From positions 1 through 16,820 of the forward strand of contig CAIVHI010000139.1 in assembly GCA_903905685.1 (NCBI GenBank): a DNA stretch of 16,820 nucleotides, read 5' to 3'. The position numbers and the translations under genes were made by a program. Below are positions 7,373 to 13,603 of the stretch, piece after piece. Every line of letters starts with the position of its first letter. Position 1 is the first letter of the stretch. The DNA comes from an uncultured Bacteroidota bacterium. Lineage in GTDB: Bacteria; Bacteroidota; Bacteroidia; Chitinophagales; Chitinophagaceae. A model generated the notes under the pieces. It made no database searches, was not told the origin of the DNA, and worked only from the letters and a program-made list of their open reading frames with translations.

Positions 7373-7816
7373 ATGAGACACTTAAGTTTTAAGACCCAGT
7401 CGGCTAATGAAAAGATAGTGAAGCGCGATTGGTATGTAGTCGACGCGACCAACCTGACATTGGGTAGGATGGCATCGAAAGTGGCTTCCGTATTGCGCGG
7501 AAAAAACAAGGCGTATTTCACACCGCACTTCGATTGTGGAGACAACGTCATCATCATCAATTGTTCGAAAGTCATCCTGACCGGCAAGAAGATGGACGAT
7601 AAGGAATACCAAACGTTCTCGGGTTATCCCGGTGGCCGCAAGGTTGAAATGGCCCGCGACATGGCAGCACGCAATCCCGGTTTGATGGTAGAACGTGCCG
7701 TAAAAGGTATGTTGCCGAAGAACAGGCTCGGAAGGGCGATGTACAAAAAGCTGTTCGTTTACGACGGTGCCGAGCATCCCCATAAAGCACAGACTCCCAA
7801 ACCCCTGAGCGCCTAG
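7373..7816 (+). CDS. rplM: 50S ribosomal protein L13 (uL13)
   Basis: Early-assembling large-subunit protein that binds 23S rRNA. The 147 residues span the full family length (about 142-150). Diagnostic stretches are VDATNLTLGRMASKVA (23-38), CGDNVIIIN (55-63), YQTFSGYPGG (79-88), GMLPKNRLGR (112-121), and HPHKAQ near the C-terminus (135-140). The ATG has AGGA only two bases upstream, too close for a normal Shine-Dalgarno. First gene of the cluster, 47 bases before rpsI, driven by the consensus promoter upstream. Confidence 0.97.
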   Translation: MRHLSFKTQSANEKIVKRDWYVVDATNLTLGRMASKVASVLRGKNKAYFTPHFDCGDNVIIINCSKVILTGKKMDDKEYQTFSGYPGGRKVEMARDMAARNPGLMVERAVKGMLPKNRLGRAMYKKLFVYDGAEHPHKAQTPKPLSA

Positions 7817-7863
7817 TTTCGGCAGTCTGACATCCCATTTAACCAAAAACATTAGCAAATACA

Positions 7864-8253
7864 ATGGAAAAACAAAAAAACGCAGTCGGCCGCAGAAAAG
7901 AGGCAGTAGCCCGTGTCTATATGAGCAAGGGTACAGGGACTGTAACTGTGAATGACAAGGACTACAAAGCATATTTTCCGGTAATGTACCTTCAAAATCA
8001 AGTTGAACTCCCGTTCAAGACACTTGAGATGACCGGTCTTTACGATATTGTGGTGAATGTACAGGGCGGTGGCCCCAAAGGCCAAGCAGAAGCCATTAAA
8101 ATGGCGATTGCCCGCGTGCTGTGTGTAGAAAATCCCGAATTCCGTCCGGCTTTGAAAAAAGCAGGTCTTATGACACGCGACAGCCGTATGGTGGAACGCA
8201 AGAAATTTGGTAAAGCGAAAGCACGCCGCAGCTTCCAGTTCTCCAAACGTTAA
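7864..8253 (+). CDS. rpsI: 30S ribosomal protein S9 (uS9)
   Basis: Small-subunit head protein of 129 residues, full length. VGRRKEAVARV (8-18), GGGPKGQAEAIKMAIAR (68-84) and the basic C-terminal tail ending in SKR are diagnostic; the terminal Lys/Arg of S9 reach the P-site tRNA. The leader is A-rich (AAATACA before ATG) with no Shine-Dalgarno. It follows rplM as in nearly all bacteria and precedes rpsB by 48 bases, so the three are probably co-transcribed. Confidence 0.97.
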   Translation: MEKQKNAVGRRKEAVARVYMSKGTGTVTVNDKDYKAYFPVMYLQNQVELPFKTLEMTGLYDIVVNVQGGGPKGQAEAIKMAIARVLCVENPEFRPALKKAGLMTRDSRMVERKKFGKAKARRSFQFSKR

Positions 8254-8301
8254 TCTTTCCGCTCGCGCCAAAACATTATTCATCAACAAGATTTTAATCC
8301 A

Positions 8302-9246
8302 ATGGAAGATATTAAGACATTACACCAGCAACTGCTTGAAGCGGGCGTCCATTTTGGTCACCTGAAGAAAAAGTGGAACCCCAAGATGTTGCCATACATC
8401 TTTGCCGAAAAAAACGGTATCCACATCATTGACCTCAACAAGACCATCGATGGTTTGGAAGAGGCCGCCGCTGCACTGAAATCCATCGCGAAAAGCGGTA
8501 AGAAAATCATGTTCGTGGCCACCAAAAAGCAAGCCAAGGAAATCGTTGCTGAGGCTGCCGCCAAAGTGAACATGCCCTTCGTTACCGAGCGTTGGTTGGG
8601 TGGTATGCTCACCAACTTCTCCACCATCCGCAAGAGCGTGAAGAAGATGCAGAGCATCGAAAAAATGCTCCAAGACGGCACCATGGACAGCGTTACCAAA
8701 AAAGAACGCCTGACCCTGACCCGCAGCAAGGAAAAAATGGAAAAAGTACTCGGCGGTATCTCCCAAATGGGCCGTGCTCCTGCCGCAGTATTCATGGTAG
8801 ATATCAGCCACGAACACATTGCTCTGGCAGAATCCAAGCGTTTGGGTATCACTACTTTCGCAATGGTGGACACCAACAGCGACCCTACTAAGGTAGATTT
8901 CCCCGTTCCTTCTAACGACGATGCTACTAAATCAATCGCCATCATAACCAATTACCTCACCGCAGCCATCATGGAAGGTCTCCAAGAGCGCGCGCAGTTG
9001 AAAGAAGTGGATGAAGACAATGGTGAAGAAATGACCGACAGCCGTTCTCGCAGCTTGGAATTAGGTGGTGAAGAAGAAGGCGGCAACAAGCGCGGAAGCG
9101 GTGGTGCCGGCGGTGGTAGCGGTCGCGCCAAGAGCGCACGCCCCGCAGGCGGTCCCGGTGCACGTGGCGGCAGTGGTCGTCCGGGCGGTGGCGCAGGTGG
9201 TGGCAGTCGCCCCGGCGGCGGCGGCGGTGGCCCAAGGCGCAACTAA
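8302..9246 (+). CDS. rpsB: 30S ribosomal protein S2 (uS2) with Gly/Arg-rich C-terminal extension
   Basis: Small-subunit protein of 314 residues. Residues 1-228 are a normal S2: LLEAGVHFGHLKKKWNPKM (11-29), ERWLGGMLTNF (96-106), DISHEHIAL and NSDPTKVDFPVPSNDDA. The tail from about 255 is unlike the usual family: 29 Gly and 8 Arg in the last 60 residues, with an acidic patch (EEE 257-259) and units such as GGSGRPGGG. S2 usually ends near residue 240-260. The tail is in frame with no sign of frameshift, and its codons are not a simple tandem repeat. S2 sits at the platform/head junction near the mRNA exit, so the tail could touch mRNA or the 16S 3' end; that is inference. No Shine-Dalgarno is seen before the ATG. 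Confidence 0.96.
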   Translation: MEDIKTLHQQLLEAGVHFGHLKKKWNPKMLPYIFAEKNGIHIIDLNKTIDGLEEAAAALKSIAKSGKKIMFVATKKQAKEIVAEAAAKVNMPFVTERWLGGMLTNFSTIRKSVKKMQSIEKMLQDGTMDSVTKKERLTLTRSKEKMEKVLGGISQMGRAPAAVFMVDISHEHIALAESKRLGITTFAMVDTNSDPTKVDFPVPSNDDATKSIAIITNYLTAAIMEGLQERAQLKEVDEDNGEEMTDSRSRSLELGGEEEGGNKRGSGGAGGGSGRAKSARPAGGPGARGGSGRPGGGAGGGSRPGGGGGGPRRN

Positions 9247-9278
9247 TGCCTCGTCTCATTTCCGGTGGCGAGGGCATT
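9245..9278 (+). other. Imperfect hairpin directly after rpsB
   Basis: Bases 9245-9253 pair with 9269-9278 (9 bp, one bulged G at 9274, 15-base loop), beginning within the rpsB stop codon. No T-run follows. It may be a 3' stabilising or processing structure in the rpsB-tsf spacer. Confidence 0.35.
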
Positions 9279-9333
9279 CAACTACTATTGGTGAGTGCAT
9301 TAGTCCAAATGGAAATGCCAAAAAATAACACAC

Positions 9334-9363
9334 CATTAAAGCCCCGTCATTGGGGCTTTAATG
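9334..9363 (+). terminator. Hairpin between rpsB and tsf, terminator-like
   Basis: A perfect 12-bp stem (9334-9345 with 9352-9363) with a six-base loop. It has a GC-rich upper stem and an A/T-rich base, but only two T residues directly follow. It could attenuate read-through into tsf or terminate the ribosomal operon. Confidence 0.55.
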
Positions 9364-9380
9364 TTAAAAACCGAATTTTG
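9350..9380 (+). promoter_or_regulatory. Possible tsf promoter overlapping the hairpin
   Basis: TTG at 9350-9352, 20 bases, then GAATTTTG at 9373-9380, matching TAnnTTTG in five of six fixed positions. The start codon follows 38 bases later. The -33 part lies in the loop and right arm of the terminator-like hairpin. Confidence 0.35.
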
Positions 9381-9418
9381 CATCCCAATACAATAAAATT
9401 AGTAAGAAAAACAATAAA

Positions 9419-10258
9419 ATGAGCACAGTATCGATATCGGCAGCCGATGTAAACAAGCTGCGTCAACAGACAGGTGCCGGCATGATGGACTGCCGCAAGG
9501 CCCTCATGGAAAGTAACGGCGATTTTGAAAGCGCAATTGACTACCTGCGCAAAAAAGGCCAAAAAGTGGCCGCCAACCGCAGCGACCGCGAAGCCAAAGA
9601 AGGCGTTGTAATAGCCAAAGCAACTGCCGACAACACCTATGGTGTATTGGTTCAACTCAGTTCAGAAACCGACTTCGTTGCAAAAAATGAAGACTTTATC
9701 GCGTTTGCACAACACGTAGCCGATATTGCCCTTGCATCGAAAACGACTACCGCTGAAGACCTGAAGGCCTCTCCTATGGAGGGTGCAACCGTTGGCGACA
9801 AACTGCTGGAAGTAGTAGCCAAGATTGGTGAAAAAATCGACATCGTACGCTTCGAACAAATCACGGCCGATGCAGTCATCCCATACATCCACTCCGGATA
9901 CCGCATTGGTGTGTTGGTGGGTATGAATGCTGCTCCCAGCGAAGCCATATTGACAGCAGGCAGGGACGTGGCCATGCAGATTGCAGCCATGAACCCACTG
10001 GCTATCGATTCCGACAGTGTATCTCCCGATATGCTTGCTCGCGAAAAAGCCATTGCCGTAGAGCAAGTTATGGCTGAAGGCAAAACCGGCGACATGGCTG
10101 AGAAAATCGCCATGGGCAAGTTGAACAAGTTCTTCAAAGAAAACACTTTGTTGCCACAAGCTTTCGTAAAAGACAACTCCAAGACCGTTGGCGACTACCT
10201 GAAGTCGGTACAAGGCGGCCTTACTGTGGTGTCTTTCAAAAGGCTGATGGTAGGTTGA
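9419..10258 (+). CDS. tsf: Translation elongation factor Ts
   Basis: Guanine nucleotide exchange factor for EF-Tu, 279 residues, full length. The N-terminal UBA-like module contains KLRQQTGAGMMDCRKAL (13-29), and the core carries the EF-Tu-contacting SSETDFVAKNEDF (81-93). The dimerisation region and C-terminal module follow, ending in VVSFKRLMVG. The ATG follows an A-rich leader (ACAATAAA) without Shine-Dalgarno. It sits after rpsB as in most bacteria but with a 172-base spacer that holds two hairpins and a possible promoter, so it may be partly independent. A strong two-way terminator follows. Confidence 0.97.
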   Translation: MSTVSISAADVNKLRQQTGAGMMDCRKALMESNGDFESAIDYLRKKGQKVAANRSDREAKEGVVIAKATADNTYGVLVQLSSETDFVAKNEDFIAFAQHVADIALASKTTTAEDLKASPMEGATVGDKLLEVVAKIGEKIDIVRFEQITADAVIPYIHSGYRIGVLVGMNAAPSEAILTAGRDVAMQIAAMNPLAIDSDSVSPDMLAREKAIAVEQVMAEGKTGDMAEKIAMGKLNKFFKENTLLPQAFVKDNSKTVGDYLKSVQGGLTVVSFKRLMVG

Positions 10259-10272
10259 TTTTTTCTTTTCTT

Positions 10273-10318
10273 CAAAAGGCAACGAGCCGCCCCAATCGGA
10301 GCGGCTCGTTGCCTTTTG
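10273..10318. terminator. Bidirectional terminator between tsf and the small minus-strand gene
   Basis: A perfect 18-bp stem (10273-10290 with 10301-10318) with a 10-base loop, GC-rich in its upper part, carrying AAAA on the left arm and TTTT on the right. Either transcript therefore ends in a U-rich arm. It separates the convergent tsf (ends 10258) and the gene ending at 10337. Confidence 0.8.
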
Positions 10319-10336
10319 TACGTCTGTGTAATGAAG

Positions 10337-10675
10337 CTATTTCTTCTTTTTGCCGAAAAGGTAGCCCCAGAACCGTGCAAACCAATCCCACCATTTCTTT
10401 TTCTTGGTGCCCAGCCTCTTCTCTTTCTCACCCACTGCAAAACCCATGTCATAGGCATTGATGGGGTCCTTTATTTCATCAGGAGCATACTTGCTTGGTG
10501 GAATGGTGTTGAAATTCTGAAGCGCCAGGTTGTGCGCCCGTCCTGCAAAACCGTCGGCATATCCCGCATCATAGGCACATCCTGCGCATTGCTGCAAAAT
10601 TTTGGTGTAGTGCTTCTTACTTTGCGGCAATGTGTCGAACAATTTGTCGTAGACGTGTTCTTTAGTACATTGCAT
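10337..10675 (-). CDS. Small hypothetical protein with duplicated AYDxG motif and Lys/Trp-rich tail
   Basis: I do not recognise this 112-residue protein. It has no signal peptide. AYDAGYADG (34-42) and AYDMGFAVG (74-82) are two copies of one motif exactly 40 residues apart, suggesting an internal duplication. Residues 91-112 start with KKKKWWDWF and end with FGKKKK, so an aromatic segment is flanked by lysines on both sides; this could sit at a membrane surface. Cysteines are at 3, 30 and 33 (CAGC). The start is ATG 10675: the frame extends to TTG 10693, but that codon is the end of the TACTTTTG promoter box. It stands alone, convergent with tsf and divergent from the AcpH-like gene. The promoter and terminator support a real gene; the function is unknown. 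Confidence 0.7.
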   Translation of the reverse strand: MQCTKEHVYDKLFDTLPQSKKHYTKILQQCAGCAYDAGYADGFAGRAHNLALQNFNTIPPSKYAPDEIKDPINAYDMGFAVGEKEKRLGTKKKKWWDWFARFWGYLFGKKKK

Positions 10676-10690
10676 AATTCTCGTTTGAAT

Positions 10691-10718
10691 CAAAAGTAGC
10701 TAATTTCGATTACGTAAT
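10691..10718 (-). promoter_or_regulatory. Promoter -7 box with overlapping palindrome, small hypothetical gene
   Basis: On the minus strand TACTTTTG (10698-10691) matches TAnnTTTG exactly, 16 bases before the ATG at 10675. No good TTTG -33 box is seen. Instead the perfect palindrome ATTACGTAAT (10709-10718) lies in the spacer towards the -33 region, where a bound protein could activate or block the promoter. A second palindrome, CGTTAACG, is at 10731-10738. Confidence 0.5.
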
Positions 10719-10815
10719 GGGATGGGGACACGTTAACGCTGTTTAAAAAGTAGCGTTGCGAAGGGAGTTTTGCCAATTTACCCTATTGGTGCAGATTAAT
10801 CTAAAATTGAACGTT

Positions 10816-11403
10816 ATGAACTATTTGGGTCATGCCTATTTGTCGTTTGGAACTCCGGGGATTTTGTTGGGCAACATTGCGGGCGACCACTATAAAGGGT
10901 TGACGGTATTGGAAGGCTTGCCCGAGGATTTGCGCAAGGGTGTTGTGCTGCATCGCAAGATTGACCAATTCACCGATATGCATTTTGCGTCCCGTCAAGC
11001 CATGCTGTTGTTTAGGCAGGATTATGGCCTCTATGCCGGTGCCATAACCGACACGCTTTTCGATCACTTTCTAGCTAATGATGGCGGTATTTTCACGTCA
11101 GACTCCGATTTAAGGGCATTTAGTCACGGTGTCTATGCCCAGCTCGATACTATGACGGTGCACTTCCCCGAAAAATTCGGGACGTATTATGGGCATATGA
11201 AACAGCACGACTGGCTGTTCAATTACCACAGTGTGAAAGGGGTGGAGCAGTCGCTAGGCGGCTTGTCGCGCCGTGCAAAATACATGAAACCGCCCAGTAG
11301 GGCTTATGAAATATTTTTGGAAGAATATTATAAAATTAATCAATTTTACAACGGCCTTATAGTCGACCTCGTCCGTTTTGTAAGAACCGAGATGGAAGCT
11401 TGA
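10816..11403 (+). CDS. Acyl carrier protein phosphodiesterase-like protein (AcpH/DUF479 family)
   Basis: A cytoplasmic protein of 195 residues, matching AcpH (about 193), which removes 4'-phosphopantetheine from ACP. The family landmarks are MNYLGHAYLS at the N-terminus, GNIAGDHYKG (D24), VLHRKIDQFTD (H46, D50, D54) and DTLFDHFLA (D79, D83, H84), an HD-domain-like set of metal ligands. The start is ATG 10816, where the diagnostic N-terminus begins; the frame extends to TTG 10756, but the extra 20 residues have no family resemblance. TAAAATTG at 10802-10809 is a near-consensus -7 box, but it would make the mRNA almost leaderless. The gene is monocistronic, and its physiological substrate in this phylum is not established. 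Confidence 0.88.
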   Translation: MNYLGHAYLSFGTPGILLGNIAGDHYKGLTVLEGLPEDLRKGVVLHRKIDQFTDMHFASRQAMLLFRQDYGLYAGAITDTLFDHFLANDGGIFTSDSDLRAFSHGVYAQLDTMTVHFPEKFGTYYGHMKQHDWLFNYHSVKGVEQSLGGLSRRAKYMKPPSRAYEIFLEEYYKINQFYNGLIVDLVRFVRTEMEA

Positions 11404-11706
11404 GCAGAAGTATTATAAAGTGAAAGTTAATTAATTGGAGATAAAATTCCTGTCTCCCGTTTCAAGTTTTTCACGAAATTTGATGCCGCCCGACGCGGTT
11501 TCTGCTTCGCCGATGTTTGTGGACTGACGCCAATCCTATCGTAGCGTGCGATAAGCTGACGCTTGGCTGCAAGAGGTTTATAAAAGTTAAAATGCATAAT
11601 ACGCGGTTTGACGTACACCCCAATAAGGTTATTCCTACGAAGAATCGGCAACAGGAACAAAAAAGGATTCAAATAACCAACATTCGACAATATAGGTACT
11701 TTGCCC
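11404..11706. other. Intergenic stretch with partly structured, ORF-like sequence, no gene assigned
   Basis: This 303-base gap contains no recognised gene. On the minus strand it is open (11427 to beyond the gap) and would encode a basic peptide that includes the words RIGVSPQTSAKQKPRRAAS. Nested short inverted repeats lie at 11529-11567 (GCCA with TGGC, AGCGT with ACGCT). GGAGA at 11437-11441 and TCTCC at 11453-11457 form a 5-bp stem. No -7 box serves the minus frame. It could be an interspersed repeat or a decayed gene. Confidence 0.3.
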
Positions 11707-12909
11707 ATGCACCTTCGGTTCTCTTTCAAGCTGGTAACGCCGTTCCTTTGCCTTATGTTGCTGGCATGCCATTCCAACTCCCAAATGGTGTCTGCCCGCA
11801 CCAACAGTGTGGGTTTTCATGAAAGCCCATTGAGGACCATCCCCATGCCTATGGTGTTCGATACGCTGAGCGCACAAACTCGGGAAATCACTTACAAGCT
11901 TGACCGGTTCTACGAGCGGGAAATTAAGGCGGGATTCAACGGAAGCGTATTGATTGGCTACCAAGGTCGCATCATCTACGAACGCTCCTTTGGTTATGCC
12001 AATCGCGAAGCCGGCGTCTTGCTAGACCACAATAGTTCTGGACAATTGGCATCGGTCTCCAAAACCTTCACCGGAGGCGCCATTCTATATCTGTATGAAC
12101 ATAAGTACCTCGATATCAATGAGAAGGTGCAAAAGTACATTCCGGAGTTCCCTTATCCGGCCATAACCGTGAAGATGCTGCTCACGCACCGGTCCGGCCT
12201 GTCCGACTACTCCCATTGGTACCTCGGGCACATCAACGACTTCAGTACTCCCATCACGAACAAAATAATGATAGACATGATGGCGAAGTTCAAGCCGGCA
12301 TTGGAGTTCAAGCCCGATACCCGCTTTAAATACTGCAATACCAACTATGCATTGTTGGCCATCATTGTGGAGCGTGTTACCGACATGTCGTTCCCTGATT
12401 TCATGTCCAACTACATTTTTAAGCCTTTGGGTATGGAGCATACCTTCATTTATGACCCCAACGTTCCTCTACCGCCCTTTGCCACACAGAACTATGACCA
12501 CGGATGGAAGCGCCAACAGGTGATGTTTGCAGATGGGGTGTATGGAGACAAAGGCGTATATAGCTCCGCAGAAGACATGTATCGCTGGGACCAGTCTTTT
12601 TACCAACGTAAATTGTTGAGCAATGAAACCATAGAAATGGCCTACGGACCATGCTCTTTCGAGAAGCCGGGGGTTAAAAACTATGGTTTAGGCTGGCGGA
12701 TGTTGTGCTTCCCCAATGGCAATAAAGTGATTTACCATAACGGCTGGTGGCACGGCAACAATACGTCTTTCTACCGTTTCATCAAAGACAACCTCACCAT
12801 CGTGGTGCTCGGCAACCGATTCGACAAGGGCATTTACAGCCAAGCACCCCAGATATACAGCATTTTGTGTGGTGTGCCGGTTGAGAAGGGCTTCGACTCG
12901 GAAGACTAA
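11707..12909 (+). CDS. Serine beta-lactamase-fold lipoprotein (penicillin-binding-protein-like hydrolase)
   Basis: A 400-residue enzyme of the class C beta-lactamase/DD-peptidase/esterase superfamily. Residues 1-20 are a lipoprotein signal peptide with lipobox LLAC, lipidated Cys at 21, so it should be membrane-anchored in the envelope. The catalytic motifs are SVSK (S116, K119), YCN (Y209, N211) and HNG (H344-G346) in place of KTG, in the right order and spacing. HRSGLSDY and FKYCNTNYALLAIIVE are typical of the family. The start is ATG 11707, two codons after TTG 11701. It could be a peptidase, esterase or peptidoglycan enzyme; true beta-lactam resistance is not implied. It precedes the thioesterase gene by 36 bases, possibly as an operon. 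Confidence 0.9.
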   Translation: MHLRFSFKLVTPFLCLMLLACHSNSQMVSARTNSVGFHESPLRTIPMPMVFDTLSAQTREITYKLDRFYEREIKAGFNGSVLIGYQGRIIYERSFGYANREAGVLLDHNSSGQLASVSKTFTGGAILYLYEHKYLDINEKVQKYIPEFPYPAITVKMLLTHRSGLSDYSHWYLGHINDFSTPITNKIMIDMMAKFKPALEFKPDTRFKYCNTNYALLAIIVERVTDMSFPDFMSNYIFKPLGMEHTFIYDPNVPLPPFATQNYDHGWKRQQVMFADGVYGDKGVYSSAEDMYRWDQSFYQRKLLSNETIEMAYGPCSFEKPGVKNYGLGWRMLCFPNGNKVIYHNGWWHGNNTSFYRFIKDNLTIVVLGNRFDKGIYSQAPQIYSILCGVPVEKGFDSED

Positions 12910-12945
12910 TCGTATAGGAATCACAACGCGGAAACAGGACAGATT

Positions 12946-13404
12946 ATGGGCTATAAAGACATTCCGGCAGGTTGTGTGCTGCAAACTATCAAGGATTGCT
13001 ATGAGGGCAAATTGGTGACCGATTCGCGCTCTCCGGCGGGCAACTGGTTGCAATTCACCTTGGAGCATATAGAAAAAGGCACCGCCACCCTGAGTATCGA
13101 GGTTCGGCACGAAATGACCAATCCTTACGCACATATTCATGGTGGCATGATGTGCCTCATCATAGACGAAGCCATAGGGTGGGGGGTAGCCAGTATGGAT
13201 ACCGACAACCATTACACCTCCATGAGCCTCAATACCGACTTCCTCTATGCAGTACCTGCCGGTGTTAGGATACGGGCCATGTCGCGGGTGATACGCGCGG
13301 GCAAGCGCATTTGCAATGTGGAGTGCCATGTATACGACCCGCAAGATCGACTCCTGGCTCATGCTACCAGCAACCTGATTGTAACGGGGATGCAGTATCA
13401 ATAG
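12946..13404 (+). CDS. PaaI-type hotdog-fold thioesterase
   Basis: A cytoplasmic 152-residue protein of the PaaI/YdiI acyl-CoA thioesterase type. It shows the family signature HIHGGMMCLIIDEAIGW, with the HGG turn at 65-67 and the probable catalytic acid D74 or E75 on the central helix, then TSMSLNTDFLYAVPAG and a closing beta strand (RLLAHATSNLIVTG). The acyl-CoA substrate cannot be told from sequence. The ATG has AGGACAG about 10 bases upstream, one of the few Shine-Dalgarno-like sequences here. It follows the beta-lactamase-fold gene closely in the same direction; the pairing has no obvious pathway meaning. Confidence 0.9.
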   Translation: MGYKDIPAGCVLQTIKDCYEGKLVTDSRSPAGNWLQFTLEHIEKGTATLSIEVRHEMTNPYAHIHGGMMCLIIDEAIGWGVASMDTDNHYTSMSLNTDFLYAVPAGVRIRAMSRVIRAGKRICNVECHVYDPQDRLLAHATSNLIVTGMQYQ

Positions 13405-13538
13405 CCAATCACGGCGGGCCTGGGGTGTCCTTATTTGCAGGTGTATTTAAACGGGGCCTATTCGCAGTTTATTTTGGGTTCGGGGTTACCTCAGCCTCCC
13501 TCATGTAGTCGTATACAAACTTGTTTCACGAGTCAACT

Positions 13539-13588
13539 TAAAAATCAAAGCGGGGTGCCCCAATGGAGGCACCCCGCTTTGATTTTTA
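13539..13588. terminator. Bidirectional terminator between thioesterase and T9SS protein genes
   Basis: A perfect 21-bp stem (13539-13559 with 13568-13588) with an eight-base loop. Each arm is GC-rich near the loop and ends in a run of five A or T, so it terminates in both directions. It lies between the convergent genes ending at 13404 (plus) and 13604 (minus). Confidence 0.85.
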
Positions 13589-13603
13589 TGACATTGCTAA
13601 ATA

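Noticed and set aside
8952..9328. Proline-rich and alanine/valine-rich frames over the end of rpsB
   Set aside because: They are out-of-frame readings of the GC-rich Gly/Arg tail of S2.
11427..11804. Minus-strand frame of 125 codons as a gene
   Set aside because: It overlaps the start of the lipoprotein gene by about 100 bases, has no -7 box and no recognised family. Kept only as a possible repeat or decayed element.
11707..12909. Antibiotic-resistance beta-lactamase
   Set aside because: The SxxK/YxN/HxG motifs show the fold, but HNG replaces KTG and the lipoprotein form is common among peptidases and esterases; resistance cannot be inferred.
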